Below are positions 55,456 to 64,000 of a stretch of DNA of 64,000 nucleotides, one piece after another. The DNA lies in NCBI GenBank assembly GCA_002245855.1, contig NOUX01000001.1:434001-498000 (forward strand), in the 5' to 3' direction. Each line of letters begins with the position of its first letter. Within the stretch, counting starts at the first letter, position 1. This DNA is from Sphingobacterium cellulitidis (GTDB lineage: Bacteria; Bacteroidota; Bacteroidia; Sphingobacteriales; Sphingobacteriaceae). The notes beneath the pieces are model-generated. The model had not been told where the DNA came from. It worked only from the letters and a program-made list of their open reading frames with translations, and made no database searches. The translations under genes and the position numbers were made by a program.

Positions 55456-55614
55456 TAGATGTGAGATGTAAGATGTGAGATATGAGATGGTGGAAAGGCG
55501 AGGGATAAAACTTTACAGTTATTATTGAAAATTTAGACTGAAGAAAATATTAGTTGAATTAGGTTTGAAACTTTGCTTCTCAAATCTCAATTCTCATATC
55601 ACAATACTACTATT

Positions 55615-58062
55615 ATGTTTGAGAACAATATAAAAATCGCGTGGAGGAACCTTAAGAATCAAAGGTTTTATTCCATTATCAAAATAGGTGGTTTTGCTTT
55701 TAGCATGGCTATTTGCTTATTGATTGTGCTATATATTCAGCATGAACTGAGTTATGATAAGTTCTACAAGGATTCGAATCAAATATTTAGGGTTGTTGGA
55801 GTTGTTACCAGGGATAATGTGGTACAGAAGGGCGTTTCAATGCCTGCGCCAGCCGGACCTGAATTGAAGGAGGAATTTCCAGAAATTACTTCCTATGGTC
55901 GGGTATTATCAAACCCACTATTTGGTGCGGGCAGTAATCAGGTTTCGACCAATGAAAATCCTGAATTGTTCAGCGAGGAAGGATTTTGTTTTGTCGACCA
56001 AGGCATTATGGATATGTTTCCGATGGAAACGGTTTATGGTACCTTAAATCATTCCCTAGATAATCCCAATACTATTGTAATTACTAAAAGTAAAGCCGAG
56101 AAGTTATTCAAAGGGGATCCGACAGGAAAGAACATTTATCTAAATAATGATAAATCTAAGAGTTATTCCATAACGGCTGTTATAGATGATATCCCAACGA
56201 ATTCAAACTTTTATGGTTTTGATTTCTTTATGACCTTAAATGGTCATGAGCCATATCCTGGGGAGAAACAGAACTGGTTGGCGTCTAATTATTCAACTTA
56301 TTTCAAGGTAAAAGCTGGAACTGATATTGCTAAGCTGGAGAAAAAAATATCTAGATCTTATATTGATGAACATTATCGACCGGCAGTAGTGCAGGCAGGA
56401 ATGGCTGTCAATGAAGAAATTTGGAAGTCAGCGAAGATGACCTTACAACCCTTGAAGGATATCCACTTACATTCGAAAGGAATCCAAAATAATAAGATTG
56501 AAAATCAGAATCGAGGTGATGCACAAATGGTTTATATCTTTGCAGGAATTGCAGCTTTGATATTGATTATTGCCATTATCAATTTTATCAATCTTTCCAC
56601 TGCAAATGCAAACACTCGAGCTAAGGAAGTGGGTGTAAGAAAAACGATTGGATCAGACCGTAGGGCATTGATCTGGCAATTTATTACTGAATCATTAATT
56701 TATTCTTTGATATCGATATTGCTTGCCATCGCAATTGCTTATCTGCTATTGCCATCTTTCAATGGAATAGCTGGCAAATCCTTAAATTTCCCGTGGAACA
56801 ATTTATTTTTTATTCCTTCTCTCCTATTATTTGGATGTTTTATTGGTGTAATTTCTGGAGTATACCCCGCATTATATCTTTCTTCCTTTAAACCAATTGC
56901 CGTATTGAAGGGAAAATTAAATTTAAAATCTGGCAATAACTGGTTTAGAAATGGATTGGTCGTGTTTCAATTTTCGACCTCTATTATCTTGATAATTGGG
57001 ACACTAATCATTAATCAACAGGTAAAATACATACTACATAAAGACCTAGGATTCAACAAAGAACAGGTTTTGGTATTACGAGGAACAGGGACTTTGGACG
57101 GTAAACAAAAAGCTCTGAAGGAGGAATTGAAAGGTATATCTACTGTTGCTTCGGTGTCTGTTGGGGATTATTTACCCGTTATGTTGGATGGTGTAAGACG
57201 AAATGGCAACGCCTATTGGATTGATGGTAGGCAGAATGAGGATGTCGGCATTGGCGGGCAGAACTGGCTGGTCGATGAGGATTACCTTAAAACATTCGGT
57301 ATTAAACTTATTGAAGGCAGGAACTTTAATAAGGAGATGCCAACCGACTCTAGCGCTGTAGTTGTCAACCAAAAAATGGTAAAGGAGCTCGGCATAACCA
57401 ATCCCATCGGAGCCAAGATCCGGAATTTTGCAACCTTCACTATTATAGGGGTAGTTGAAGACTTTATTTTTGGCGATATGAAGGGTGATGCTGTAAAACC
57501 ATTGGCTTTGATGGTTAGTGGAAGTCCCAACATGATTTCCATCAAGCTAAATACTAATAACCTTGAACAAACCCTTGCTGAAATCAATAAAATATGGAGC
57601 AGTTTTTCGCCAAATCAGAAAATTCAATATACATTCTTAGACGAGGGGTTTGAGAACCTTTATGCCGACGTTCAGCGCACGCAAGCCATAGTTTCAACCT
57701 TTGCAGTTTTCGCCATATTTATTGCTTGCTTGGGACTGTTTGGATTAGCAGCTTTTGTAACCCAACAACGAACTAAAGAAATCGGTATCCGAAAAGTATT
57801 AGGCGCTAGCCTTCCAGGGATCATAAAATTGCTGTCTGCAGATTTTATTAAACTTGTTTTTGTTGCCATAATCATCGCTTCCCCAATTGCGTGGTGGGCA
57901 ATGAACAACTGGTTACTTGACTTTAGTTATAGAATTGATATTAAACCATGGGTGTTTTTTGTAGCCGGTGCTATGAGCTTGTTGATTGCCTTTAGCACGA
58001 TCTTTTATCATGCCTTAAGAATTGGAAGAATCAATCCTGTGAACAGCTTGAAGGATGAGTAA
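55615..58062 (+). CDS. ABC permease P8 (MacB/FtsX type)
   Basis: An 815-aa copy. I chose the ATG at 55615 (MFENNIKIAWRNLKNQ), which matches the start of the family; an in-frame start 42 bases upstream adds residues encoded by a repeat tract. Coupling motifs are NFINLSTANANTRAKEVGVRKTIGS and QRTKEIGIRKVLGAS; the C-terminus is NPVNSLKDE. No control cassette lies in the 180-base gap after P7, so it is probably cotranscribed with P7. Confidence 0.92.
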   Translation: MFENNIKIAWRNLKNQRFYSIIKIGGFAFSMAICLLIVLYIQHELSYDKFYKDSNQIFRVVGVVTRDNVVQKGVSMPAPAGPELKEEFPEITSYGRVLSNPLFGAGSNQVSTNENPELFSEEGFCFVDQGIMDMFPMETVYGTLNHSLDNPNTIVITKSKAEKLFKGDPTGKNIYLNNDKSKSYSITAVIDDIPTNSNFYGFDFFMTLNGHEPYPGEKQNWLASNYSTYFKVKAGTDIAKLEKKISRSYIDEHYRPAVVQAGMAVNEEIWKSAKMTLQPLKDIHLHSKGIQNNKIENQNRGDAQMVYIFAGIAALILIIAIINFINLSTANANTRAKEVGVRKTIGSDRRALIWQFITESLIYSLISILLAIAIAYLLLPSFNGIAGKSLNFPWNNLFFIPSLLLFGCFIGVISGVYPALYLSSFKPIAVLKGKLNLKSGNNWFRNGLVVFQFSTSIILIIGTLIINQQVKYILHKDLGFNKEQVLVLRGTGTLDGKQKALKEELKGISTVASVSVGDYLPVMLDGVRRNGNAYWIDGRQNEDVGIGGQNWLVDEDYLKTFGIKLIEGRNFNKEMPTDSSAVVVNQKMVKELGITNPIGAKIRNFATFTIIGVVEDFIFGDMKGDAVKPLALMVSGSPNMISIKLNTNNLEQTLAEINKIWSSFSPNQKIQYTFLDEGFENLYADVQRTQAIVSTFAVFAIFIACLGLFGLAAFVTQQRTKEIGIRKVLGASLPGIIKLLSADFIKLVFVAIIIASPIAWWAMNNWLLDFSYRIDIKPWVFFVAGAMSLLIAFSTIFYHALRIGRINPVNSLKDE

Positions 58063-58068
58063 TTCATA

Positions 58069-58088
58069 TTCAAGGGCAAACCCTTGAA
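58069..58088 (+). repeat. Post-stop hairpin repeat, copy 5 (variant)
   Basis: 8-bp arms TTCAAGGG/CCCTTGAA with a CAAA loop, seven bases after the P8 stop; one base pair shorter than the other copies. Confidence 0.8.
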
Positions 58089-58174
58089 TAGATGTGAGAT
58101 GTGAGATGTGAGATTTGAGATAGTGGAAAGGTGAGAGAGGATTGAGAGGATTGAGAGGTGAAATTTTAATTCAT

Positions 58175-58211
58175 CGTTCAGTAGTGAACAAAAAGCGTTC
58201 GATATCGAACA
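58175..58211 (+). promoter_or_regulatory. Enhancer dyad pair F for the NtrC-type regulator
   Basis: Dyads CGTTCA-GTAG-TGAACA (centre 58182.5) and CGTTCG-ATAT-CGAACA (centre 58203.5) are 21 bp apart. The second contains the perfect palindrome GTTCGATATCGAAC. The proximal centre is 61.5 bp from the -24 box. Confidence 0.7.
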
Positions 58212-58264
58212 TTGTTTTTTTATGTATTAACCATATACAACTGATTATCAATACAATACATTTA

Positions 58265-58280
58265 TGGCAAATGTATTGTA
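58265..58280 (+). promoter_or_regulatory. Sigma-54-type promoter F (P9-P10-P11)
   Basis: TGGCAAATGTATTGTA, with -24 GG and -12 TTG at consensus spacing, 86 bases ahead of the P9 ATG. Confidence 0.65.
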
Positions 58281-58350
58281 TTTTGATTTACTGAGTAAAT
58301 GCTTCAATCATGAATGCATTTAATCAAAAGTCACAATAACCAATATTAGC

Positions 58351-60741
58351 ATGAATAATTTAAAACTAGCCATCCGGAATATTCGAAAAAACAGGGGATT
58401 TTCGATTATCAATATTGCAAGTTTAGCCTTAGGAATAACCTGTTTTTTACTGTTGTTAGCCTATGTATATCATGAATTAAGTTATGATCGGTTTTTAACT
58501 AATTCGGAACGGGTTTCCCTTGTTACCTCCTCTGTAAAGTCGCCCGAAGACGCTGATTACACCTATTGGCAAGTAACTCCTACCGCTGTTGCTCCAATTT
58601 TTGCGAAGGAATTTCCTGAAATTGAAAAAGCTGTGCGCATGTATACCTATAATAATGCGGCTTTAATTGAGAACGGTTCAGAATCCATTAAGGAATCAGG
58701 ATTAAAGTATGTTGATGAAGATTTCTTCAAAGTATTAGACTACCAGGTAGTTTCAGGGAATACAAATTCGGCTTTATCAAATCCGAATGATATTGTATTG
58801 ACGGAGAAATTGGCTAAGAAATATTTTGCCAATGGAAATCCTATCGGCAAAACCATTATGATTGACAAAAAACCCTGGACTGTCACTGCTGTAATTGCTG
58901 ATTTACCAACTTATACGGAGAATCATTTTTCAGCTTTATTGTCGAATAAAGGTTTATCACGGTATCAGGAAGAACCACAATGGGGTTCTGCGAACGATAT
59001 CACATTTGTCTTATTAAAGGAGCATGTTAACCAAATCGCTTTGGAAGAAAAGATTGATGCTTTTATGAAGCAGCAATTCAAGGAACAGTATGATGCGGGA
59101 TATCAAATAAAAATAAACCTGGAGAACATTCAGACGGTGCATTTACATTCCAAAGCTGCAGGATCAGGGAACCTACTCTATCTTTATATTTTTGGTTTCT
59201 TGGCTGCTGCCCTGCTACTGATATCAGCAGTAAACTTCACCAATCTTTCCTTATCGCATGCTACAGAAAGAGCGAAAGAAATTGCAGTTAGAAAGGTTAT
59301 TGGAGCACATAAAAATGGTATTTTCAATCAATTTATCATTGAGGGTGGATTAATGGTGGGCACTGCTTTAATCCTTGGGATTTTACTCGCTTGGTTATTA
59401 TTGCCAGTTTTTAGTGTGTATCTGGGGGTTCCCATGAAACTTGAGATTTGGTCCAATCCTTATTTTTACCTTGCTGTATTTGTATTCTATATTGTATTAA
59501 ATTTTATGGCGTCAGGTTGGCCAGCATGGGTAATTGCACAATTCAAACCCATCAATGTAATCAAAGGCCAACTAAAGTCTAATAAAGCAAAGTTTCCTAT
59601 TGCCAAAATATTAATCACCTTCCAATATTGTATTTCCATTTTTCTAGTGATCTGTACCTTGTTTGCATATCGTCAAATGCAATTTATCCAAACTATGGAT
59701 ACAGGTTTGAATCGATCTCAAATTGTGGTATTGGATGGTGATGTGTTAAAAACAAAGGGCTTGGAGACATTAAAGAATGAACTGAGAAATCAGCGATCGA
59801 TCAAAGGAGTTTCCGCTTCTTACGATTCACCTGTCAATGTTCAAGGCGGTTATTCCTTGGAAACTTCTCAAGGGAAAAAGCCTAACTTCAGCATGGATAT
59901 CACAGCATTACCAATTGAGAAAGATTTTCTAAGTGTTTTTGAGATTCCTATCCTTGCGGGTGAGGGATTGAATGAAACGGACATCATCAAAGCAAGAGAT
60001 ACTTCAGCTAACCGATCAGTAGGCATTATAATCAATAAAATGGCAGCAGAAAAGATTGGTTGGACTCCGGAGGAAGCAATCGGGAAAACAGTCAATATTA
60101 ATGGACGTATTGGTCCGATCAAAGCCGTTGTAGACAACTTTAATTTTGCATCCTTAAAGGAGGAAGTTAGACCTGTCGCCCTCTTTCCTGAATACAGCTA
60201 TTTTGGAAATGTATTTATAAAAATAAATGCTGGTACAAATACGACCCAAGCTCTTCAAGATATTGAGTCAACATTCACCAGAATACTACCTAATACTACT
60301 TTTAATTACCATTTTTTAGATGAGGACTATGCAGCGCTTTATAAACAAGAACAACAGACTACTAAAATTATGCAGCTTTTTGCATTGGTTACTGTGGTAA
60401 TCGCTTGTATTGGTCTTTTTGCAATTTCAGCATACGCTGCGCAACAAAGAATAAAGGAGATTGGCATACGCAAGGTTCTTGGTGCATCGGTGGGTAAATT
60501 GGTTACCCTGTTGACTTCTGACTTTTTAAAACTGGTGTTGCTAGCTTTTATCATTGCTATTCCTTTGGGGTATTGGGCAATGGATAAATGGCTTACAAAC
60601 TTTGTTTATCATATTCAGATTGAATGGTGGATTTTCTTAGCTGCCGGATTGATTACCATGGTTATTTCTTTTATGACTATTGGCGGGCAAGCATTTAAAG
60701 CTGCAAGAGCTAATCCAGTGGATAGCTTGAGGGATGAGTAA
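58351..60741 (+). CDS. ABC permease P9 (MacB/FtsX type)
   Basis: A 796-aa copy with N-terminus LKLAIRNIRKNRGFSIINIASLALGITCFLLLLAYV. Coupling motifs are NFTNLSLSHATERAKEIAVRKVIGA and QRIKEIGIRKVLGAS; the C-terminus is NPVDSLRDE. It follows control cassette F. Confidence 0.92.
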   Translation: MNNLKLAIRNIRKNRGFSIINIASLALGITCFLLLLAYVYHELSYDRFLTNSERVSLVTSSVKSPEDADYTYWQVTPTAVAPIFAKEFPEIEKAVRMYTYNNAALIENGSESIKESGLKYVDEDFFKVLDYQVVSGNTNSALSNPNDIVLTEKLAKKYFANGNPIGKTIMIDKKPWTVTAVIADLPTYTENHFSALLSNKGLSRYQEEPQWGSANDITFVLLKEHVNQIALEEKIDAFMKQQFKEQYDAGYQIKINLENIQTVHLHSKAAGSGNLLYLYIFGFLAAALLLISAVNFTNLSLSHATERAKEIAVRKVIGAHKNGIFNQFIIEGGLMVGTALILGILLAWLLLPVFSVYLGVPMKLEIWSNPYFYLAVFVFYIVLNFMASGWPAWVIAQFKPINVIKGQLKSNKAKFPIAKILITFQYCISIFLVICTLFAYRQMQFIQTMDTGLNRSQIVVLDGDVLKTKGLETLKNELRNQRSIKGVSASYDSPVNVQGGYSLETSQGKKPNFSMDITALPIEKDFLSVFEIPILAGEGLNETDIIKARDTSANRSVGIIINKMAAEKIGWTPEEAIGKTVNINGRIGPIKAVVDNFNFASLKEEVRPVALFPEYSYFGNVFIKINAGTNTTQALQDIESTFTRILPNTTFNYHFLDEDYAALYKQEQQTTKIMQLFALVTVVIACIGLFAISAYAAQQRIKEIGIRKVLGASVGKLVTLLTSDFLKLVLLAFIIAIPLGYWAMDKWLTNFVYHIQIEWWIFLAAGLITMVISFMTIGGQAFKAARANPVDSLRDE

Positions 60742-60762
60742 TTCAAGGGCTTTGCCCTTGAA
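60742..60762 (+). repeat. Post-stop hairpin repeat, copy 6
   Basis: 9-bp arms TTCAAGGGC/GCCCTTGAA with loop TTT, directly after the P9 stop; a longer TGAGAT tract with repeated AGTGGAAAG follows to about 60880. Confidence 0.85.
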
Positions 60763-60926
60763 TAGATATGAGATGTGAGTATTGAGATAGTGGAAGGTAG
60801 ATATGAGTATTGAGATGTGAGATGTGAGATAGTGGAAAGGGAAATAGATGTGAGATTTGAGAAAGTGGAAAGGCGAGGGATTATTGAGTTTTGGGATATT
60901 AATTATTTTTTGATTTAGCATAGATT

Positions 60927-63332
60927 ATGAAAAATTTAAATCTGATTATTAGAAAATTATGGAAGAATAAGCTTTTTACCTTCCTCAATATTATTGGTCT
61001 GGCCATTGGGATCAGTGCCTGTTGGATTGTTTTCAGGCTTGTGAATTATGAATTCAGTTTTGACAAGAACCATGCTGAAAGAGAGAAAATATTTAAGGTT
61101 TATGGCGTATTCTATGAAGTAGAGTCAACTGACCGCTTTGATGGAGTGCCTTTTCCATTAGCTAAATATATCAAAGAGAACTTTTCGAATGTTGAATTAA
61201 CTGTTCCAGTGAATATGCGATATATTCCGAAAATCACGAACAGTGCTGAGTCGAAGGAGACCTTTAAGATTGAGGATCCGAAAAATATCATTGAGACCAC
61301 GAGTGATTATTTTAAAATGGTTCCATATGAATGGTTGGCAGGAAACCCTGCTCACGCATTACAGGAACCTAATGAGGTGATCTTAACTTCAAGCAGAGCA
61401 AAACAGTATTTCCCCAATATAGATCCCAAAGAGGTTGTTGGAAAAACATTAATGTATGACACGACACTCTTCTCTATTGCGGGGGTAGTGAAGGATCTGG
61501 AAAGTCCAAGTAGTTTTTTGGCGAAGGAATTCATCAAAGTAAATGAGAATAACTTTTACAATGATATGTGGCAGTCCTTTATGTCAAATTACACTCTGTT
61601 TGTTAAATTAAAATCCGTAGAAAGCAAGGATGCTTTTGTCAAACAGATTAGCGACAAAATCTATGAAATGACTAAAAAGGATTTTGACGAAATGAATTTT
61701 AAAGCAGGAGCAGGTGTGACTCCTTTAGCTGATGTTCATTTTGACAAAAGCCTTCAGAATAGCACCAATATTAAATTAGTTTACGGATTTATTGGAATAG
61801 GTATTTTTCTACTCTTATTAGCCACTATCAACTATATCAATCTAACTACTGCACAAGTACCATATCGTGCGAAAGAAATTGGCATTCGAAAGACATTGGG
61901 AGAACAGCCTTTTGATGTCACCAAATCCTTTTTTGTAGAAACATTCTTCATTACCACACTGGCCTTGCTCCTTTCATGGCCGATTACAAAAGTTTTTGAA
62001 AAAACTTTCCAATCATTTTTGCCTGAGAATTTGAATTCATTTTCAGATGTTATAGCTGTGGCTATTTTCCTTGTCGGTTTATTGGTTTTTATTACTGCCG
62101 TTTCGAGTATCTATCCTGCTTATCTGATTAACAAGGTTCAGATTTCTGAGGTCATCAAGATGAAAGGGATTGGCAAACTATCGCTAGGTAGTATTTCCAT
62201 CAGAAAGGTTCTTATTGTATTTCAATTTGTGATTGCGCAATGTTTTGTTGTTACCACCTTTATCATTGGTATGCAAATGAAACATACCATGTCTTCGGAC
62301 TTGGGTTTCAATCATCAGGCGTTAATAAACATTACTTTACCATGGAAGGCTGACCAAAACGCTGATGTGGATCCATTTGTCTTTAAGGAAGCATTACTTA
62401 AACATTCTCAGATTTCTGGAGCTGCACTAGGTCATTTACCATTATCACAAGACCATTGGGGGAATTTTGTTTCTTCTACAGCAGATACAGGAATTGTAAA
62501 AGTTAATGTTCCATTTAAATTTGTTGATAAGGATTATTATGATGTCTACGACATTAAATTACTCGCAGGAAGAAATATGACCATTGCGGATACATCGACA
62601 GGCATAATACTTAATGAAATAGCCATTGAGAAACTTGGCTTCAAAAGTCCGGAAGAAGCGATTGGAAAGCCAGTTCAAGCCTATGATAGGGACCGCACCA
62701 TTACCGGAGTTACCTCCAATTTCAACAGTAAGACTTTTCATACAGAGAAAAGTGGTGTTGCCATGCTGGCTTCAAATATAAGGGGACAACTTTTGCAAAT
62801 CGGCATCAGACTTCATGATGATCCAAAGACCTGGAAATCTGCATTGGATATCGTGGAAAAAGAATGGAAGAATATTTATCCCAATGCTCCATTTGCCTTT
62901 AAATTCTATGATGAAAACATCCGTCAGATGTATGAAACAGATTATAAATTCTCTAAAATCATCAACCTATCAACTGGGATAACCATTTTATTAAGCTGTC
63001 TGGGATTAATTGGTTTGGTCACTATTTCAACGGCTCAACGCACCAAAGAAATAGGAATTAGAAAGGTATTAGGAAGCTCTATTTCTGGAATAATTGGATT
63101 ATTATCCAAAGACTACATTAAGTTGATTTTGATTTCCATCCTGATTGCATCACCGATCGCTTGGTGGGCTTCCAATAAATGGTTGGACGATTTTGCTTAT
63201 AAAATTGAAATTTCTTGGTGGATGTTTGTGATTCCAGCCATTGCAACCATATTAATAGCATTTATTACCATGAGCTACCAATCCTTAAAAGCCGCTAAAG
63301 CCAATCCGGTGGATAGCTTGAGGGATGAGTAA
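60927..63332 (+). CDS. ABC permease P10 (MacB/FtsX type)
   Basis: An 801-aa copy, sister subgroup of P6 (LWKNKLFTFLNIIGLAIGISACW; NYINLTTAQVPYRAKEIGIRKTLGE). The second coupling motif is QRTKEIGIRKVLGSS and the C-terminus NPVDSLRDE. The gap before it (185 bases) holds only the hairpin and tract repeats, so it probably depends on promoter F. Confidence 0.92.
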   Translation: MKNLNLIIRKLWKNKLFTFLNIIGLAIGISACWIVFRLVNYEFSFDKNHAEREKIFKVYGVFYEVESTDRFDGVPFPLAKYIKENFSNVELTVPVNMRYIPKITNSAESKETFKIEDPKNIIETTSDYFKMVPYEWLAGNPAHALQEPNEVILTSSRAKQYFPNIDPKEVVGKTLMYDTTLFSIAGVVKDLESPSSFLAKEFIKVNENNFYNDMWQSFMSNYTLFVKLKSVESKDAFVKQISDKIYEMTKKDFDEMNFKAGAGVTPLADVHFDKSLQNSTNIKLVYGFIGIGIFLLLLATINYINLTTAQVPYRAKEIGIRKTLGEQPFDVTKSFFVETFFITTLALLLSWPITKVFEKTFQSFLPENLNSFSDVIAVAIFLVGLLVFITAVSSIYPAYLINKVQISEVIKMKGIGKLSLGSISIRKVLIVFQFVIAQCFVVTTFIIGMQMKHTMSSDLGFNHQALINITLPWKADQNADVDPFVFKEALLKHSQISGAALGHLPLSQDHWGNFVSSTADTGIVKVNVPFKFVDKDYYDVYDIKLLAGRNMTIADTSTGIILNEIAIEKLGFKSPEEAIGKPVQAYDRDRTITGVTSNFNSKTFHTEKSGVAMLASNIRGQLLQIGIRLHDDPKTWKSALDIVEKEWKNIYPNAPFAFKFYDENIRQMYETDYKFSKIINLSTGITILLSCLGLIGLVTISTAQRTKEIGIRKVLGSSISGIIGLLSKDYIKLILISILIASPIAWWASNKWLDDFAYKIEISWWMFVIPAIATILIAFITMSYQSLKAAKANPVDSLRDE

Positions 63333-63353
63333 TTCAAGGGCTTTGCCCTTGAA
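63333..63353 (+). repeat. Post-stop hairpin repeat, copy 7
   Basis: 9-bp arms TTCAAGGGC/GCCCTTGAA with loop TTT, directly after the P10 stop. Confidence 0.85.
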
Positions 63354-63433
63354 TAGATATGAGATTTGAGTATTGAGATATGTGAGAGTGGAAAGGCGAG
63401 GAAGTATTAAGGACTTATTTTATATTTAAAAAA

Positions 63434-64000
63434 ATGAATACACTAAAAATAGCGGTTCGAAATATTCAAAAGAACGGTACGTATAGTTGGATAAATATTA
63501 TAGGTTTAACACTTGCATTTACCTTGTGTCTGTTGGTTTTTTCGGTAGTTATCGAGGAAAATTCTTTTGATAAAAGCTGGAAAAATTCTTCTCAAATTTA
63601 TAGAATAACCACCTTGGATAGCACTGAAGGCTTAGAAAGTAGGATTCCCAGTGCTTATGCTAATTTAGCGAGCGAGTGGAAGAAAAACTTTCCTGAAGTT
63701 GAATCTGAAAGCGCCATCATTTCTGGCAAGGTTTATTTGAATACTGAAGGTTCGAACAGTGAGCCTTTCGAGGCTCCAGCATTAAGGGCTGATGCAAATA
63801 TTTTTGACCTTTTAGACCTAAAGGTTCTGGAGGGAAAACCTGTACCCATCATTGAAGGAAAGAAAAACCTAGTGATTAGCAAGTCCTTCAAGGAGCAATA
63901 CTTTAAAGATCAGGAGGTAATCGGGAAAGTTGTATTCAACGCAAACCCTTTTAGTTCTAAAAAGGAAGAGTTTGTAATAACTGCAGTAATCGATGATTTG
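63434..64000 (+). CDS. ABC permease P11 (MacB/FtsX type), 5' part
   Basis: The frame from ATG 63434 is open to the window end (189 codons) and reads MNTLKIAVRNIQKNGTYSWI, then NIIGLTLAFTLCLLVFSVVI, then a MacB-type periplasmic domain (FPEVESESAIISG, IGKVVFNANPF). The gene continues beyond the window, so the array is longer than seen. It has no own control cassette in the 101-base gap. Confidence 0.88.
   Translation, partial: MNTLKIAVRNIQKNGTYSWINIIGLTLAFTLCLLVFSVVIEENSFDKSWKNSSQIYRITTLDSTEGLESRIPSAYANLASEWKKNFPEVESESAIISGKVYLNTEGSNSEPFEAPALRADANIFDLLDLKVLEGKPVPIIEGKKNLVISKSFKEQYFKDQEVIGKVVFNANPFSSKKEEFVITAVIDDL

Noticed and set aside
60763..60880. Short regular repeats after permease genes as a possible CRISPR array
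   Set aside because: Units are only about 7 bases, degenerate, with no spacers and no cas genes in the window.

Overview
The window looks like a chromosomal segment from a Bacteroidota bacterium, most likely a Sphingobacteriaceae member (Sphingobacterium/Pedobacter type). The reasons are the AT-rich composition, promoters of the Bacteroidota sigma type (a TAnnTTTG box), the gene families, and long arrays of FtsX/MacB-type permeases. No search could be run, so the genus is inferred.

Left part (1-9240): the 3' end of an alkaline-phosphatase-superfamily gene, an unrecognised 512-aa protein, and a CatB-type chloramphenicol (xenobiotic) acetyltransferase. Next comes a divergent hexuronate module: exuT-uxuA-uxuB on the minus strand and kdgK-KDPG aldolase on the plus strand. 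Together they take up glucuronate/galacturonate-derived sugars and convert D-fructuronate via mannonate and KDG to pyruvate plus glyceraldehyde-3-phosphate. An MgtC/SapB-family membrane protein follows.

Central part (9349-26851, all minus strand): the classic bacterial information-processing block tRNA-Thr, tRNA-Tyr, tRNA-Gly, tRNA-Thr, tuf, tRNA-Trp, secE, nusG, then rplK-rplA-rplJ-rplL-rpoB-rpoC. Three genes interrupt it between nusG and rplK: a DUF5009/COG4299 membrane acyltransferase-like protein, a secreted GH18 protein and a secreted seven-bladed FG-GAP protein. Terminators, intercistronic hairpins and TAnnTTTG promoters divide the block into units. An Omp85/BamA-like outer-membrane protein and a shrunken methyltransferase-like gene follow.

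Right part (28632-64000): a large export locus. On the minus strand lie tolC, an NtrC-type sigma-54 response regulator and its histidine kinase. Divergently on the plus strand lie a membrane-fusion adaptor, permease P1, one ABC ATPase, permease P2, and then nine more MacB/FtsX permeases (P3-P11, the last cut by the window end) with no further ATPase. Six sites in the locus carry the same control cassette. Each has two dyads of form YGTYCR-N4-YGRACA, centred 21-22 bp apart, with the proximal dyad centre 60.5-61.5 bp from the first T of a TGGCA(C/A) -24 element. This predicts that the linked kinase/regulator pair controls the whole array, including its own operon, through sigma-54. I consider this the most interesting and possibly undescribed system in the window.

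The array is also rich in small-scale repeats: a 9-bp-arm hairpin right after seven permease stop codons, heptamer-like tracts, MITE-like elements whose central stems show compensatory changes, and a gapless duplicated promoter segment. These suggest growth by duplication and gene conversion.
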